From Eukaryota sp. TZLM1-RC (lineage: Eukaryota; Metamonada: BaSk clade): a DNA stretch of 64,000 nt. The stretch's first letter is position 1, and every line of letters begins with the position of its first letter. Below are positions 39,779-51,968 of the stretch, piece after piece. The position numbers and the translations under genes are program-made. Under the pieces are notes generated by a model, which ran no database searches, was not told the origin of the DNA, and saw only the letters and a program-made list of their open reading frames with translations. Where the stretch lies: NCBI GenBank assembly GCA_040285825.1, contig JAUPSS010000007.1, positions 2,702,689-2,766,688 of the forward strand. Reading direction: 5' to 3'.

Positions 39779-40487
39779 CGAGATAACAACCCAAAAAACG
39801 AGAACCAGACTCATCATAATTGATAAAGGGGACATTGACATCATTAATGAAAAAATCAATTGGTTCATGGCCAATAATCAAACATTTGGAGATATTCAAT
39901 GAGAGACCAATATCTTCATAACGCTGTTGAATAAAAGTTGCTATTTGTTTCAGAATTGCAATAGGAGCAATTACAGAAATGTCATCCATATATGCTACAA
40001 TATCTATTTCTGGGAATTTTTCTTTCAATTCGCACATTAATGGATGAATTGCCAGACAAAAGAAAAAAGGACCAAGTGGATCACCTTGTTTAACACCTGA
40101 AGACGAAAGCAGGTCAAAGTTTTCATAGACCAATGTGGATGATTTTCCATAAAATGAATAGAAAAAAGGCTCAACTTCAGGAAAATGCTTTCGCAGCAAA
40201 GGTAAAATGGAAGAACGAGATACAGAATTGAAAGCATTCTTAAAATCTAAATTAAAGATGTAATTAGAATCACTAGAATTAAAAAACACATCCGACGAAA
40301 GAGCAGCAGAAGAAGCACCATCAATTGTCTTGATTCCAAATTGAAATGGACTGAAAAATTCCTTGGCTTTTTTCCCAATTCTATTGAAAACAAGAGACGC
40401 AAGAATTCTTGAAAACGATTCTCCAATTGCAATTGGACGGATTTTGGATTGACTTTTTTTGAGGGCAATTAAGCGAGCACTAGTCAT
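39779..40487 (-). mobile_element. LINE subfamily D, reverse transcriptase core
   Basis: A 262-residue open frame encodes RT motifs in order: KIRPIAIGESFSRILASLVF, QFGIKTIDGASSAALSSDVF, motif A NLDFKNAFNSVSRSS, motif B SSGVKQGDPLGPFFFCLAIH and motif C IVAYMDDISVIAP, then the thumb SLNISKCLIIGHEPIDFFIN. It ends at GCYLGNI, where it meets the 3' end of Fanzor-like copy 2. The core is intact but both ends of the element are missing. Confidence 0.9.
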
Positions 40488-40509
40488 CTCATAAGGGACT
40501 TTAATTTTT

Positions 40510-40930
40510 AACGTATCCTGTTTGAAATGCTGAAAATCTCAAAATCAAAGCATGCAGTGAACCTTTGTCCAGATTGTCCAATCAACAGCATGCAAAATAC
40601 AATTTGTATACATTTGTATTTTCTCTTATTGGTTCACTTGCTCCAAAGGCTTTACGTTCTTTTGTCCGATTTTGGAATAATTGTAAAGAGAAGAAATAAC
40701 AGAAACTTCAACAGATTGTTTTGGCAAAATAGAACTGTGTTTTCTATTTTTGAGGGGATGTTGAAGATGGTTTCTGATGCTTTGCTTTCTCTTGAATCTT
40801 ACTGTGAGAAAGTTGCTTTTAGGTTGCGGGAGACGGACCATTTAGATGTTGATCTATAGGGTTTTAATAAAATTATTAATACAAAGAAACTTTGAGTGTA
40901 TTGATTTGCGTTCACCACTGTAAGAAGTTT
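40510..40930 (+). mobile_element. LINE subfamily C, 3' end
   Basis: Matches the C-terminal end of the copy at 34641 (NFNRLFWQNRTVFSIFEGML, KMVSDALLSLESY, HLDVDL) with a short 3' UTR (GGGTTTTAATAAAATTATT). Confidence 0.82.
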
Positions 40931-40939
40931 AATGGTGCG

Positions 40940-41645
40940 GTGTGATGGGAAAACAATCAAAAAAAGTGATCCAATTTTATTACATTATTATTTGGATTAT
41001 ATTGTACGTCTTATCTTGGCTAAAGAAAAAAATCCCGTTTTTGATTCATCTTGAAGACAGTTGCTCAAGTTGCTTAATCTCCCAAATTCCCAACATTTAT
41101 GGCCTTCTACTCAATGATCACCTATGGACCACTGCAATGAGAATGACATGTTTTCTATGGCCTTGTTCTTTACCAAATGATTTAATTTGTCGCTGCAAGA
41201 GTGTTGTTACGCTTTCCCATATTTCAAACTGTCAGTATTTTATAACTTATCGCTCAATTGTTCATGACTCAGTTCGGGATCAATTGTATGCCATGTGCAA
41301 AAGTTTCAATATAGAGGCATTTAATGAACCATTAGTACAAGCTGTCTTCAGATCAAACAGATGATTCCTTTGGTAAAAGAAGGGCAGATTGAGTAGCTCC
41401 AGGGATCGATGGTGTTCTCAATGTTGTGGATGTTGTCTCAGTTGTTGTTTGCAAAAATTCTGCTGCTGCTTGAGTGTATTCCGCTGGTTCGCCGTTATCT
41501 AACGCCGAAAAAAAGAAGATAAAAAAATATGAAGAACCTTTGGCACAATTAGGTAGAGTGGAACATGTGAAATATCAGTTTGTGCCGTTTGCAGTTTCTC
41601 TTTTTGGCAATATTGGACCTTCAGGGTTGCACTGTGTTTGAAAAT
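40940..41645 (+). mobile_element. LINE subfamily D, 3' part
   Basis: Encodes ISQIPNIYGLLLNDHLWTTA, the Cys/His segment ICRCKSVVTLSHISNCQYF and IEAFNEPLV. It then carries a frameshifted endonuclease region ending in VPFAVSLFGNIGPSG. It is nearly the same as 33960-34540 with different stops. Confidence 0.85.
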
Positions 41646-43310
41646 TTCAAAAAAGTGTTACTGAATAGGTCTGGTAAATCAATGAATCCTTTTTGCTGGT
41701 TAAATAGAATTTTTATTAAGTTGTTTTTTCAGTGTTAATTTAAGTCTGTCCTCCTCTTCAATATTACCTATGCGTTAAGGGTCCTTTGAATTTCAATTTG
41801 GATCAAAAAATTGGAGTTGAAATCAAAATATTCATGATTTGGATGTCATATCGAAGAAACCAGAAAATTGTCAACAACAATATTAAGACAATTCACAATG
41901 ACTTGTTTAAAGTGAAACTTGATCCTCAAATGTTGTATTTTTGATTGCAACAGGCCGTGAACGACAGGTTAGTGTTTCTATCTAGTCAACTGAAGCAAAG
42001 GAAAGATTGATTATATCCAAACTATTGAAAATAATTTCTGACTTAGAAATATAATCAATTAATCTCAAAAAAGATTCCAGTATTTGAGAATCTTAAATAA
42101 AATAAATATAAAATAAATAAATATTTTTTCACAAAGCTCCACAGTAATTACTATACGCTTATGTGGACGGGTTTTCATTTTCTGATTTGATTTTAATAGT
42201 TGATTTTTGTATTTTGGACAAAACAAAATGTATGATACAACACTGTCCGTATGGGACAAGTAGCAGCTCGCAAAAGCCAAATTTTTGTAAATATCGCAAC
42301 AAAGCTGTTCATGACTTGGATAAGGTCCAAAAACTTCACTAGACTACTACAAGCCCCTGTTCTTGCTTGCTTTTTTATGGCGAACCACCTGTGGCCGACT
42401 ATGATCCTTTGTTTGCACTTTCCCCTGCATAAACCTTTTGTTGTTGTGTTGAAGCCAATTGCGATAAAATGCTGAGTCCATCTGTTGCTAACAATTCTTT
42501 CGATTCTTTTTTAATCTCATCAAAAAGTTTCTCTCTGGTTTCTCTACTAAAGAGGCACTTGCAGTTAACGGATTTTGTCTGGAAAGATTTCTTCAAGAAA
42601 ATCACTTTCTTCATTCAGTTGTAACCATCATTCATTGCTCATGATGGTGTCAAAGCTTGAACCCTTCAATATTCATCAATATTATTATCGTGAACTCGCT
42701 GATACGTCAACCTCAATAACATCATGGTATAATGGGACTGCATCAATATTTTGAACCAAACACAATGGTGTATGTTTAAATAGAAAAAGTTGAACTCATA
42801 GTCCCATGAACACCAATATGATTTTGTTTCTAATAAACTAAATGTGAATGATGCATACCAGAGATGAATCTTGCATATGGTACCTCTGGTTATTGAAAAT
42901 ATTTTTCTATTGTTGGTTAATTGGAAAAGAGAGTGGAAAGCAACTAGAAAGACAGGCGCTTCATCGGAGCAGTCACGTGTGAAGAGCAGTGACTAGTAAC
43001 CGTTACTGCTCAACAAGATTTGGTTCTAATGGCTGGTAAATAAGCAAATCAAATCCTAGATAGTGGAAGTATTCTATTTTAAGAATCATTCTAATCAATC
43101 AACAATCAATCATTCTAATCACCATAATCATGATACCCACTGGATAAAGGTAAAGGAAACATACTTCGACGGCGACTCCTAGTGGGTGGGGAAAAAGTAA
43201 CATCACTGGATGAGAAGAGACCACGACCTGGGTGATTGAGCATTGATCTAGGAAGATATACAGAAATATATATATAATTAGGTTCTTAGCTATGTCCCAG
43301 ACTATGTTAA

Positions 43311-43333
43311 TTAGGGTTAGAGTTAGGGTTAGG
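43311..43333 (+). repeat. Interstitial telomere-like tract, copy A
   Basis: Four consecutive units, TTAGGG, TTAGAG, TTAGGG, TTAGG. The same tract is in duplication copy B at 50225-50247. It is too short for a telomere, but matches the TTAGGG repeat used by many eukaryotes. Confidence 0.6.
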
Positions 43334-44399
43334 ATACTCCGAAACCAAATTTTGTTGCTATGGTTTTTTAAATGATAATGATGTTGAAAGAAATGGTGAA
43401 ACACTTCCTGTCGAACTGTATAGTATCAATTAAAGTTAGCTGATACCATAATGTTGCGTATATCACATGAGGAACACATTGGCACTATGTGACAAAGCAA
43501 ATAGCAAGATGGAGCGGAAAGAGGAGAGATGACCATAGTACAAGAGGATAACTTGTCAAACAGAGAAACTGATTCTAGTGAGTGAAAACAACAAAAGGCT
43601 GACTAGAGAGCGAGCAACGAAAGGGAGATCGTGATGGTTATGCGTGATCAGGGAGTGGTTGCAGCAGGTTGTTTGCATCGAGAATACGTGCTTCGCCGTT
43701 GTTATTTGTTGTACTGTGTTGTTTTTGTTGTATACTGTTGTTTTTGTTGTTAACATGAACCTCAGTGTAACGAAACTTTTGCTTGATAAATTCATGTTCA
43801 TCATTTTCAATGCTTGTTGACAAATGAGAACACCATAGCATGGGACAATGTAAGGGCATGTAACGTCGTGCAGTGGCTCTACCTCTCTTGAAAGTTGATT
43901 TTCCACAGTTTGGTCTATTAAAAAAATCAAGGAAACTTTTTCATAGGGATATTTAAGAGACTCTTCCGGATCAGAAATTAAAAATAATCCTATAAAGTAG
44001 GAAAATAGAATTCATACTCTGCTAAAGTGTGTAAAAATCTGCCAAAAAATGTACAATGGAGGTAGAAAGTGAAACAAACGGAGAAAATACAAATGGATAA
44101 AAGAACTATCTTTGACAGATGTAAATGGTATTTTTTGTGTTGTTGTTTACGCAGATTACTAGACAATATTCTTTAATCTTGATATTCTTGATGTTGGATA
44201 TAGGATTTTATTCTTTTGAATTAAATAATATTTAATTCGAGAATTGGTAAAATCAATCATACATTAGATCTGATACAGTTCTTACTGGGTGATTCACGAG
44301 TGATTCAGTTGATACGATAACATCCTACCCTTCACCTTGGAAATTGTCTTCACCATCACAAATATTAAATGATCTCAGTTCCAATAAAAAAGTAATTAT

Positions 44400-44657
44400 T
44401 TGTTTATTGAACCTACACACTTGATTAAATTAATTCATAACTAATGGGACGAATATCATTGAACCAAAATTTTTCTCTACAAAATCTTGATCTGCTTGCT
44501 GTCTAGCTAAAGCTTCTCTTATTCGATTGAAAAACCGAGGTTATCTATTAATAATAGCAAATTGAATCCGATAGCGCCATAAAAAAATAGCAAATCTTGG
44601 CATTGTTTTTTTTCTTGAACATTTGTTGGAAATCATTCAAAAAAGTTGCTGCTTCTA
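44400..44657 (-). mobile_element. LINE subfamily A, 3' end at the edge of the duplication
   Basis: Carries the 3' UTR (TAATTCATAACTAATGGGAC) and the C-terminal coding block with frameshifts. It stops at GCTTCTA (44657), the same point where homology to both 51553 and the 32.85 kb duplicate changes. Confidence 0.82.
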
Positions 44658-45055
44658 TTGAGTATTATCAAAATCATACACTTATAGCATTGTTTGTGTT
44701 ACTGATGTTGTGATTTTGAGTTGAACGAACTCGTCCAATTGATTTGACAATGGCTAATTAAAAAAATATAATTAAAAATAAAAATAAAAATATTAATATT
44801 AATAATATAATAATAATAACTATTGAAAAAAAGAAATGTACAAGCACAATAGGCAATTCAATTGAATGATCTTTGAAGATAATATTTATTATGTCGTCAC
44901 TATTTTCTTAGTGAATGGAAATTTGCTGATTGAAAGTTGTTGAAGGGATCAACTGAAACAAACTCGTTGATTACCATCAATGTTGACTGTTAAAAAAATA
45001 AAAAAATAATAAAATAAAAAAATAAAAAAATATTTATTAATAAAAAAAAGAAAAC
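44658..45055. other. 3' flank of the second histone H4 gene
   Basis: 44658-44995 is duplicated at 32857-33167. The last 60 bp before the H4 stop codon are an A/T-only low-complexity run. Confidence 0.6.
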
Positions 45056-45373
45056 CTAAACACCAAAACCATACAAAACACGTCCTTGTCTTTTCAAACC
45101 ATAGACAACATCCATGGCAGTAAGAGTCTTCCTTCCTGCATGTTCAGAATAAGTAATAGAGTCACGGATCACGTTTTCGAGGAAAGTACGGAGAACAGTA
45201 CGGGTTTCATCATAGATAAGTGCAGAGATACGCTTGACACCACCACGACGAGCAAGACGACGAATAGCAGGCTTGGTAATCCCTTGGATGTTATCACGAA
45301 GGTTTTTCTTATGCCGACGAGCGGGGATGCCCGTCTTTCCTAGACCTTTTCCACCTTTTCCACGGCCAGTCAT
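45056..45373 (-). CDS. Histone H4, canonical-type copy
   Basis: This 105-residue H4 matches the usual sequence through [40 protein letters not shown] and [20 protein letters not shown]. Family-unusual points are the tail [17 protein letters not shown], two residues longer than usual, and Gly for Ala in VVYGL. Compared with the copy at 17276 it keeps the conventional helix-2 end, so it is likely the main replication-type H4. The ATG is followed by a typical [10 protein letters not shown] start. The upstream 59-bp block is shared with the other gene. Confidence 0.96.
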   Translation of the reverse strand: MTGRGKGGKGLGKTGIPARRHKKNLRDNIQGITKPAIRRLARRGGVKRISALIYDETRTVLRTFLENVIRDSITYSEHAGRKTLTAMDVVYGLKRQGRVLYGFGV

Positions 45374-45410
45374 TGAGGTTCGATGAATATAAGAATCAAA
45401 GATTGAAAGG

Positions 45411-45469
45411 AGTTTGGGAATTCGAGTTTGATTCTGGAAATTCTCTTGCCAAGATTAATTGTTGTTTCA
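45411..45469 (-). promoter_or_regulatory. 59-bp conserved block upstream of histone H4, second copy
   Basis: One mismatch relative to 17631-17689 and the same distance (38 bp) from the ATG. Similarity ends abruptly just beyond it (GTTGTTTCA, then unrelated). Confidence 0.65.
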
Positions 45470-45751
45470 CGTCAACCCTTCTCGTCTCAATCACAGAACT
45501 TTAGTTAAAATCTCTTGTGCAATGACTAGTTTGAACTTTGATTAACAACATCTAAAACTTCAAACTCAAAGAATCGCCAACAACCTCATTTTACTTCTAT
45601 TCCAACACTTCATTGAACAGGATCCTTGGTCTTTCTCTACACAACACGACCTTTCTTATAGCAACCAAATAGTATCATCATTCCCAGTATAGGTTCGACA
45701 CCAAACAAAAGCTGCTTGGTAGTGTTGATCGAGAAAAAACAGTTCCCTACT

Positions 45752-46054
45752 TCAAACAATTGCCAGTGTATAATCATCATGACTTAACTTAAATGTAGCC
45801 AAATTTTGGAAATCAAAGTCAAACATTTGGTAAAAGTGACTCCAATTGATCTCTTCTTCAGCCTCATCAGCAAAAATTTCATCAGTTGAAGAAAAGTTAG
45901 AATTGGTACAAATGTGATGATCTGAAGTCAAAATTTGAATAAAACAACTACAATTTGTTTTAAAACAAATTTGATAAATTAAATAACCATGGTCTTTTAA
46001 TTTCTTTTCCTTTTGACAAAGAATTTCAATTTTGGAATTTGAATTGTTGATTTC
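45752..46054 (-). other. Open frame of about 100 codons without a start codon
   Basis: Between a TAA at 46055-46057 and a TGA at 45752-45754 the minus strand is open: KIEILCQKEKKLKDHGYLIY, QICFKTNCSCFIQILTSDHH, ADEAEEEINWSHFYQMFDFD. Its composition looks protein-like rather than low complexity, but there is no early ATG and no recognisable family. It may be an exon or a gene remnant. Confidence 0.3.
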
Positions 46055-47614
46055 TTATCTTAACTTAATCAGTATAGCACTTGCTTCTTTCCCCTATCTT
46101 TTCGGGTTAATTCAATCGGTACATTAAATTTTGGATATTTCAAACAAATGAAATAAAAAAACATTCTTGAGTAAATTTTTCTGAAAAACTCAATATTTGA
46201 AAAAATTTGAGTTTTCATTCAATTTTTGGTCAACAATAGACATTTGAAGGTTTAATAGACAAAAGACAAAAATCTTCAGAAAAATAGTGAGTATTCCTTC
46301 ACCAAACAAAAGCCCGTTTCATTGGTAAAAAACACTTATTAAAAGCCAGCTATTCACAAAGAAATCATTTATAACAACCTAAACTTTGTAAATCCCTGGG
46401 AAGGTTTCACTTTGTCTTGCTTTGTTTTGCAAAAGGACAATTCCTTCCCAATTGGTATGCTTTTACTTCCGTGCTTCCTCATGAACTCTGGTAACAAAGG
46501 AATTTGGCTACACGTTCCCTTCGTGAGACATGGAGACACTGAGATTGCTCATCGACTCCTTTTCAAAAAAAAGGAAAAATCTAAGATTAAAAGGAAATCA
46601 AATCTTTTTTTTTCCAAGATTACTGAACAACAATGGTAACGAAGAATTGTACCAATTTCCACCTACAAAATTCATAAAATCATATGAAGACCTTTAAGGG
46701 AATTGAAACCACCAGGCTTATTGTCTACTTGAACAGAAAACCAATCCTCTTGGTAATCCTTAGGAATGGAAATTCTTGTCAAGACTTAAACCCTGGTTGA
46801 ATGATAACCATATTGAGCTATGGTTTGAGGGTTATTGGTGACTAAAAAATGATCTTTTTCGCCTTTTCAGACTGTTTCCTGACTGAATATTGGGTTCCTT
46901 ACCAACCAGTAGAGACTAAACAGAACCACCATCAACAACAATTCAAAAGTTCTAAACAGTGTGCATTTATTGATGGATTTTATTCAAATTTGATTGACCT
47001 TGAGTTCTTCTCAAAATTTTCGCATTAGTGATTTATAAGGATGATTCTGCTTTCAAAAAACATGAAATTCTCTTGTTCAAACCATCACAAATCAAAAATA
47101 AATTGAAAATGAGTTGGATTATCCACCAAAGATAGTGCTTTTCGGAACCCTTGTTGCCATGTGGCAAGGTTATTTGGCTCAAACTCACAAATGCAATGAA
47201 TCCTGTGGACCAACTACCACTTTGGAATCCAAATGAAGTTGAGTTTTAAAGGCTGTGAACATTGACCAGCATTTGCTTAAGCATAGGCACAAAGAATAAA
47301 TAAATTTCAGTAAATATATTGTTATAACCCTATAACAAAAAACTTTAAAGCCAAAGTAAATGGTGAAATTGTTGACAAAAATCATTCTCGAAATGGGAGA
47401 GACCATTATATCAATGAAAATATATATGGGTTGTTGGTGACTTGAACAAAAGAATCATAAATCCATATAAAAGATGATTTCACATGAAAGATAATATCTC
47501 GGATATTATAGAGGTGAAACATACCCATTGGATTACAAAATCTTTGTAGTCATTTCTGTTTTTTCTCTGGAAAGCAATTCCTATCTGTAAAAAGAGTTTG
47601 GGTATCTTTTCAAA
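46055..47614. other. Gene-poor stretch
   Basis: A 75-codon TTG-initiated frame near 46412 and a 73-codon minus frame near 47185 have no recognisable motif. No repeat shared with the rest of the window is seen. It is probably decayed or non-coding. Confidence 0.35.
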
Positions 47615-48163
47615 CAAATAACTCTTACGTCTGAATTGACAAGCAATGAGCAACAATTTCTCGCAGTTGTTGATCGATTAAAAAATTTGTTCCAACTCCA
47701 CAGCAAGCCTTTATAAACCTGACAATTACAGTTAAAAGTCAAGGATGTACAACATCAAACTGCTCTGCGTTACACTCCATTTAAGACTCGCAATAGCAGA
47801 AGAAGTAGTTCAGCTCAAAAATACATTACTTGTCCTCTCAACAATGCCACACAATCAGCTATTCAAAAATACTTGCATAAACCTGACAGTTATCTTTTTT
47901 ATCGTACTCCTGAACCCAATTCTCGACCCTTCACTCGCCATATTATCCTTCAACACATCAAGAAGGCTGCCGCAATAGCAGGAATACTCGACCCCGTCAG
48001 TACTCACTCGTTTGGTTACCATCATTACAAACGTTGGAAACACATTGTTCAAATGATGTATTTGATGGACCATACAAGTGAAAGAGTGACAATGAGGTAC
48101 ATTGGCATTATAGAGGAATGTGTCAAACGATCCATTGATGAAATGGATATAGGATCACTTTAA
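47615..48163 (+). pseudogene. Bacterial-type tyrosine recombinase (integrase) remnant
   Basis: Plus-strand reading gives DVQHQTALRYTPFKTRNSRR, PLNNATQSAIQKYL, YLFYRTPEPNSRPFTRHIIL, QHIKKAAAIAGI, THSFGYHHYKR, DHTSERVTMRYIGI. This is the catalytic-domain pattern of XerC/D-like integrases. In typical members the second box reads THSLRKTFGYHHY; here four residues are missing, which deletes the catalytic Arg of box II. The box II His, the later His (48071-48073) and the Tyr of RYIGI remain. An upstream piece, ELTSNEQQFLAVVDRL (from about 47630), fits the start of the domain but is separated by a stop. I infer a horizontally acquired or mobile-element recombinase that has decayed. Confidence 0.62.
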
Positions 48164-48640
48164 ATTTCTAGGTGTGCATTATGTCATCAAACAGCTGCTT
48201 AGCAAAGCAGAAGGATGAAACCAATGCTGCCACAGTCACTGTAGCCCTAATTCATACTTAATTCAAAATTAAGCTGCGTTCCCCTTTTATTTGTTTTTTT
48301 TTACTTTTAATCCCATTGATGAAATAAACCTGATTTAGATTGTGGTGGTGAGGATGATAGAGTTGAGAATCTTAGTGATTCAGAATAACAATAATATTTA
48401 ATATTTAATAGAATAAGAGCAACTCCAATGTACAAACACAGCAAAAGTGTTGTAAAGGTCCCATAATTTGGTTCCTGAAAACATGGTGTGCTTATGGCAC
48501 ACATCAGGATGGATTTATTGGTCATTGGTGGCTATTGAGAGTGACTGGCAATTCTAAATCAATTTGGATCGCCATATTTGACTCCTATTTTAATGAAAAT
48601 TATTAGAAATATAGTTATATCGAGAATCATCTTAAATTGA
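48164..48640. other. Intergenic
   Basis: No gene or repeat that I can support. Confidence 0.35.
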
Positions 48641-51553
48641 TTTTTCAGAGTTTATTTAAGACTGACCTCCTCTTCAATATTACCTATGCGTTAAGGATCC
48701 TTTGGATTTCAATTTGGATCAAAATATTGGAGTTGAAATCAAAATATTCATGATTTGGATGTCATATCGAAGAAACCAGACAATTGCCAACAACAATATT
48801 AAGACAATTCACAATGACTTGTTTAAAGTGAAACTTGATCCTCAAATGTTGTATTTTTGATTGCAACAGGCCGTGAACGACAGGTTAGTGTTTCTATCTA
48901 GTCAACTGAAGCAAAGGAAAGATTGATTATATCCAAACTATTGAAAATAATTTCTGACTTAGAAATATAATCAATTAATCTCAAAAAAGATTCCAGTATT
49001 TGAGAATCTTAAATAAAATAAATATAAAATAAATAAATATTTTTTCTCAAAGCTCCACAGTAATTACTATACGCTTATGTGGACGGGTTTTCATTTTCTG
49101 ATTTGATTTTAATAGTTGATTTTTGTATTTTGGACAAAACAAAATGTATGATACAACACTGTCCGTATGGGACAAGTAGCAGCTCGCAAAAGCCAAATTT
49201 TTGTAAATATCGCAACAAAGCTGTTCATGACTTGGATAAGGTCCAAAAACTTCTCTAGACTACTACAAGCCCCTGTTCTTGCTTGCAATATGGTGAACCA
49301 CCTGTGGCCGACTATGATCCTTTGTTTGCACTTTCCCCTGCATAAACCTTTTGTTGTTGTGTTGAAGCCAATTGCGATAAAAAGCTGAGTCCATCTGTTG
49401 CTAACAATTCTTTCGATTCTTTTTTAATCTCATCAAAAAGTTTCGCTCTGGTTTCTCTACTAAAGAGGCACTTGCAGTTAACGGATTTTGTTATATTATT
49501 GTCTGGAAAGATTTCTTCAAGAAAATCACTTTCTTCATTCAGTTGTAACCATCATTCATTGCTCATGATGGTGTCAAAGTTTGAACCCTTCAATATTCAT
49601 CAATATTATTATCGTGAACTCGCTGGTACGTCAACCTCAATATCATCATGGTAAAATGGAACTGTATCAATATTTTGATCCAAACATATGTTTAAATAGA
49701 AAAAGTTGAACTCATAATCCCCTGAACACCAATATGATTTTGTTTCTAATAAACTAAATGTGAATGATGCATACCAGAGATGAATCTTGCATATGGTACC
49801 TCTGGTCATTGAAAATATTTTTCTATTGTTGGTTAATTGGAAAAGAGAGTGGAAAACAACTAGAAAGACAGGCGCTTCATCGGAGCAGTCACGTGTGAAG
49901 AGAAGTGACTAGTAACCGTTACTGCTCAACAAGATTTGGTTCTAGCGACTGGTAAATAAGCAAATCAAATCCTAGATAGTGGAAGTATTCTATTTTAAGA
50001 ATCATTCTAATCAATCAACAATCAATCATTCTAATCACCATATTCATGATACCCACTGGATAAAGGTAAAGGAAACATACTTCGACAGCGACTCTTAGTG
50101 GGTGGAGAAAAAGTAACATCACTGGATGAGAAGAGACCACGACCTGGGTGATTGAGCATTGATCTAGGAAGATAAACAGAAATATATATAATTAGGTTCT
50201 TTGCTATGTCCCAGACTATGTTAATTAGGGTTAGAGTTAGGGTTAGGATACTCCGAAACCAAATTTTGTTGCTATCGTTTTTTAAATGATAATGATGTTG
50301 AAAGAAATGGTGAAACACTTCCTGTCGAACTGTATAGTATCAATTAAAGTTAGCTGATACCATAATGTTGCGTATATCACAGGGGGAACACATTGGCACT
50401 ATGTGACAAAGCAAATAGCAAGATGGAGCGGAAAGAGGAGAGATGACCATAGTACAAGAGGATAACTTGTCAAACAGAGAAACTGATTCTAGTGAGTGAA
50501 AACAACAAAACGCTGACTAGAGAGTGAGCAAAGAAAGGGAGATCGTGATGGTTATGCGTGATCAGGGAGTGGTTGCAGCAGGTTGTTTGCATCGAGAATA
50601 CGTGCTTCGCCGTTGTTATTGTTGTACTGTGTTGTTTTTGTTGTATACTGTTGTTTTTGTTGTTATCATGAACCTCAGTGTAACGAAAATTCATGTTCAT
50701 CATTTTCAATGCTTGTTGACAAATGAGAACACCATAGCATGGGACAATTCAAGGGCATGTAACGTCGTGCAGTGGCTGTACCTCTCTTGAAAGTTGATTC
50801 CCCACAGTTTGGTCTATTAAAAAAATCAAGGAAACTTCTTCATAGGGATATTTAAGAGATTCTTCCGGATCAGAAATTAAAAATAATCCTATAAAGTTGG
50901 GAAAATAGAATTCATACTCTGCTAAAGTGTGTAAAAATCTGCCAAAAAATGTACAGTGGAGGCAGAAAGTGAAACAAACGGAGAGAATACAAATGGATAA
51001 AAGAACTATCTTTGACAGATGTAAATGGTTTATTTCGTGTTGTTGTTTACGCAGGTTACTAAACAATATTCTTTAATCTTGATATTCTTGATGTTGGTTA
51101 TAGGATTTTATTCTTTTGAATTAAATAATATTTAAATCGAGAATTGGTAAAATCAATCATACATTAGATCTGATACAGTTCTTACTGGGTGATTCACGAG
51201 TGATTCAGTTGATACGATAACATCCTACATTTCACCTTGAAAATTGTCTTCACCATTACAAATATTAAGTGATCTCAGCTCAAATAAAATGTAATTTTTT
51301 GTTTATTGAACCTACACACTTGATTAAATTAATTCATAACTAATGGGACGAATATCATTGAACCAAGATTTCCTCTACAAAATCTTGATCTGCTTGCTGT
51401 TTAGCTAAAGCTTCTCTTATTCGATTGAAAAACCGAGGTAATTTATTAATAATGGCAAATTGAATCCGAGAGCGCCATAAAAAAATAGCAATTCTTGGCA
51501 TTGTTTTTTCTTGAACATTTGTTGGAAATCATTCAAAAAAGTTGCTGCTTCTA
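48641..51553. repeat. Segmental duplication, copy B (about 2.91 kb)
   Basis: The partner of 41725-44657 in the same orientation, about 6.9 kb away. Differences are small indels and substitutions, for example a changed stretch near 49286 and a 10-bp insertion near 49490. It also ends inside LINE-A, but here the LINE continues beyond the shared edge. Confidence 0.85.
50225..50247 (+). repeat. Interstitial telomere-like tract, copy B
   Basis: Same four-unit tract as at 43311, TTAGGG, TTAGAG, TTAGGG, TTAGG, conserved through the duplication. Confidence 0.6.
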
Positions 51554-51598
51554 CAAATAGTCTTCCGTTTATCGAAAATGGGAAAGCAATAAAAACTA
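51310..51598 (-). mobile_element. LINE subfamily A, 3' segment of a copy split by a DNA transposon
   Basis: Carries the 3' UTR and the C-terminal block up to AAAAACTA at 51591-51598. The rest of the same copy resumes at 54665 on the other side of the inserted element. Confidence 0.88.
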
Positions 51599-51624
51599 CA
51601 CTGTTGGCAGTAATTAGTCTCACT
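51599..51624. repeat. Left terminal inverted repeat
   Basis: CACTGTTGGCAG, then TAATTAGTCTCACT. It pairs with 54639-54664 with one mismatch at position 13. Confidence 0.85.
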
Positions 51625-51968
51625 CAGACTAATTTTGTACTGAATTGTTTGTGCTTTCCGGACAATATTAGTCTCACTCAGACTAATTTTGCAGTGAGAC
51701 TAATTCTGTACTGAGACTAATTTTGCAGTGAGACTAATTTTGTCTCGACCTTATTTCCTTTGACCACCAGACAAACAACATCTTTATCAATAAAAAACAC
51801 TCAATCTATTCTAAAATATAACATTCATCCTCTTCTTCATTCTTCAGCTTAGTAATCTCCTGTTGTGTTATGAAATCTTCGGTTACTTGAATTTCCTCCT
51901 CTGAATTATCGTCGAATCCCTGTACTTCAGTGAAATCATCGTCGTCACTCACATCTTCCCAGATATCT

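Larger units (their letters stand above)
41725..44657. repeat. Segmental duplication, copy A (about 2.93 kb)
   Basis: Matches 48641-51553 over its full length at high identity with small indels (for example GCAAAAGCCAAATTTTTGTA and CAGGCGCTTCATCGGAGCAG). It contains no convincing gene. It carries a TTAGGG-like tract (43311-43333) and ends inside a LINE-A fragment (44400-44657, minus strand). Its outer edge coincides with the LINE-A truncation point. A diverged partial copy lies at 23652-24665. Confidence 0.85.

Noticed and set aside
43311-43333. A true chromosome end
   Set aside because: Only four units, embedded between unique and repeated sequence and duplicated internally; this is an interstitial tract.
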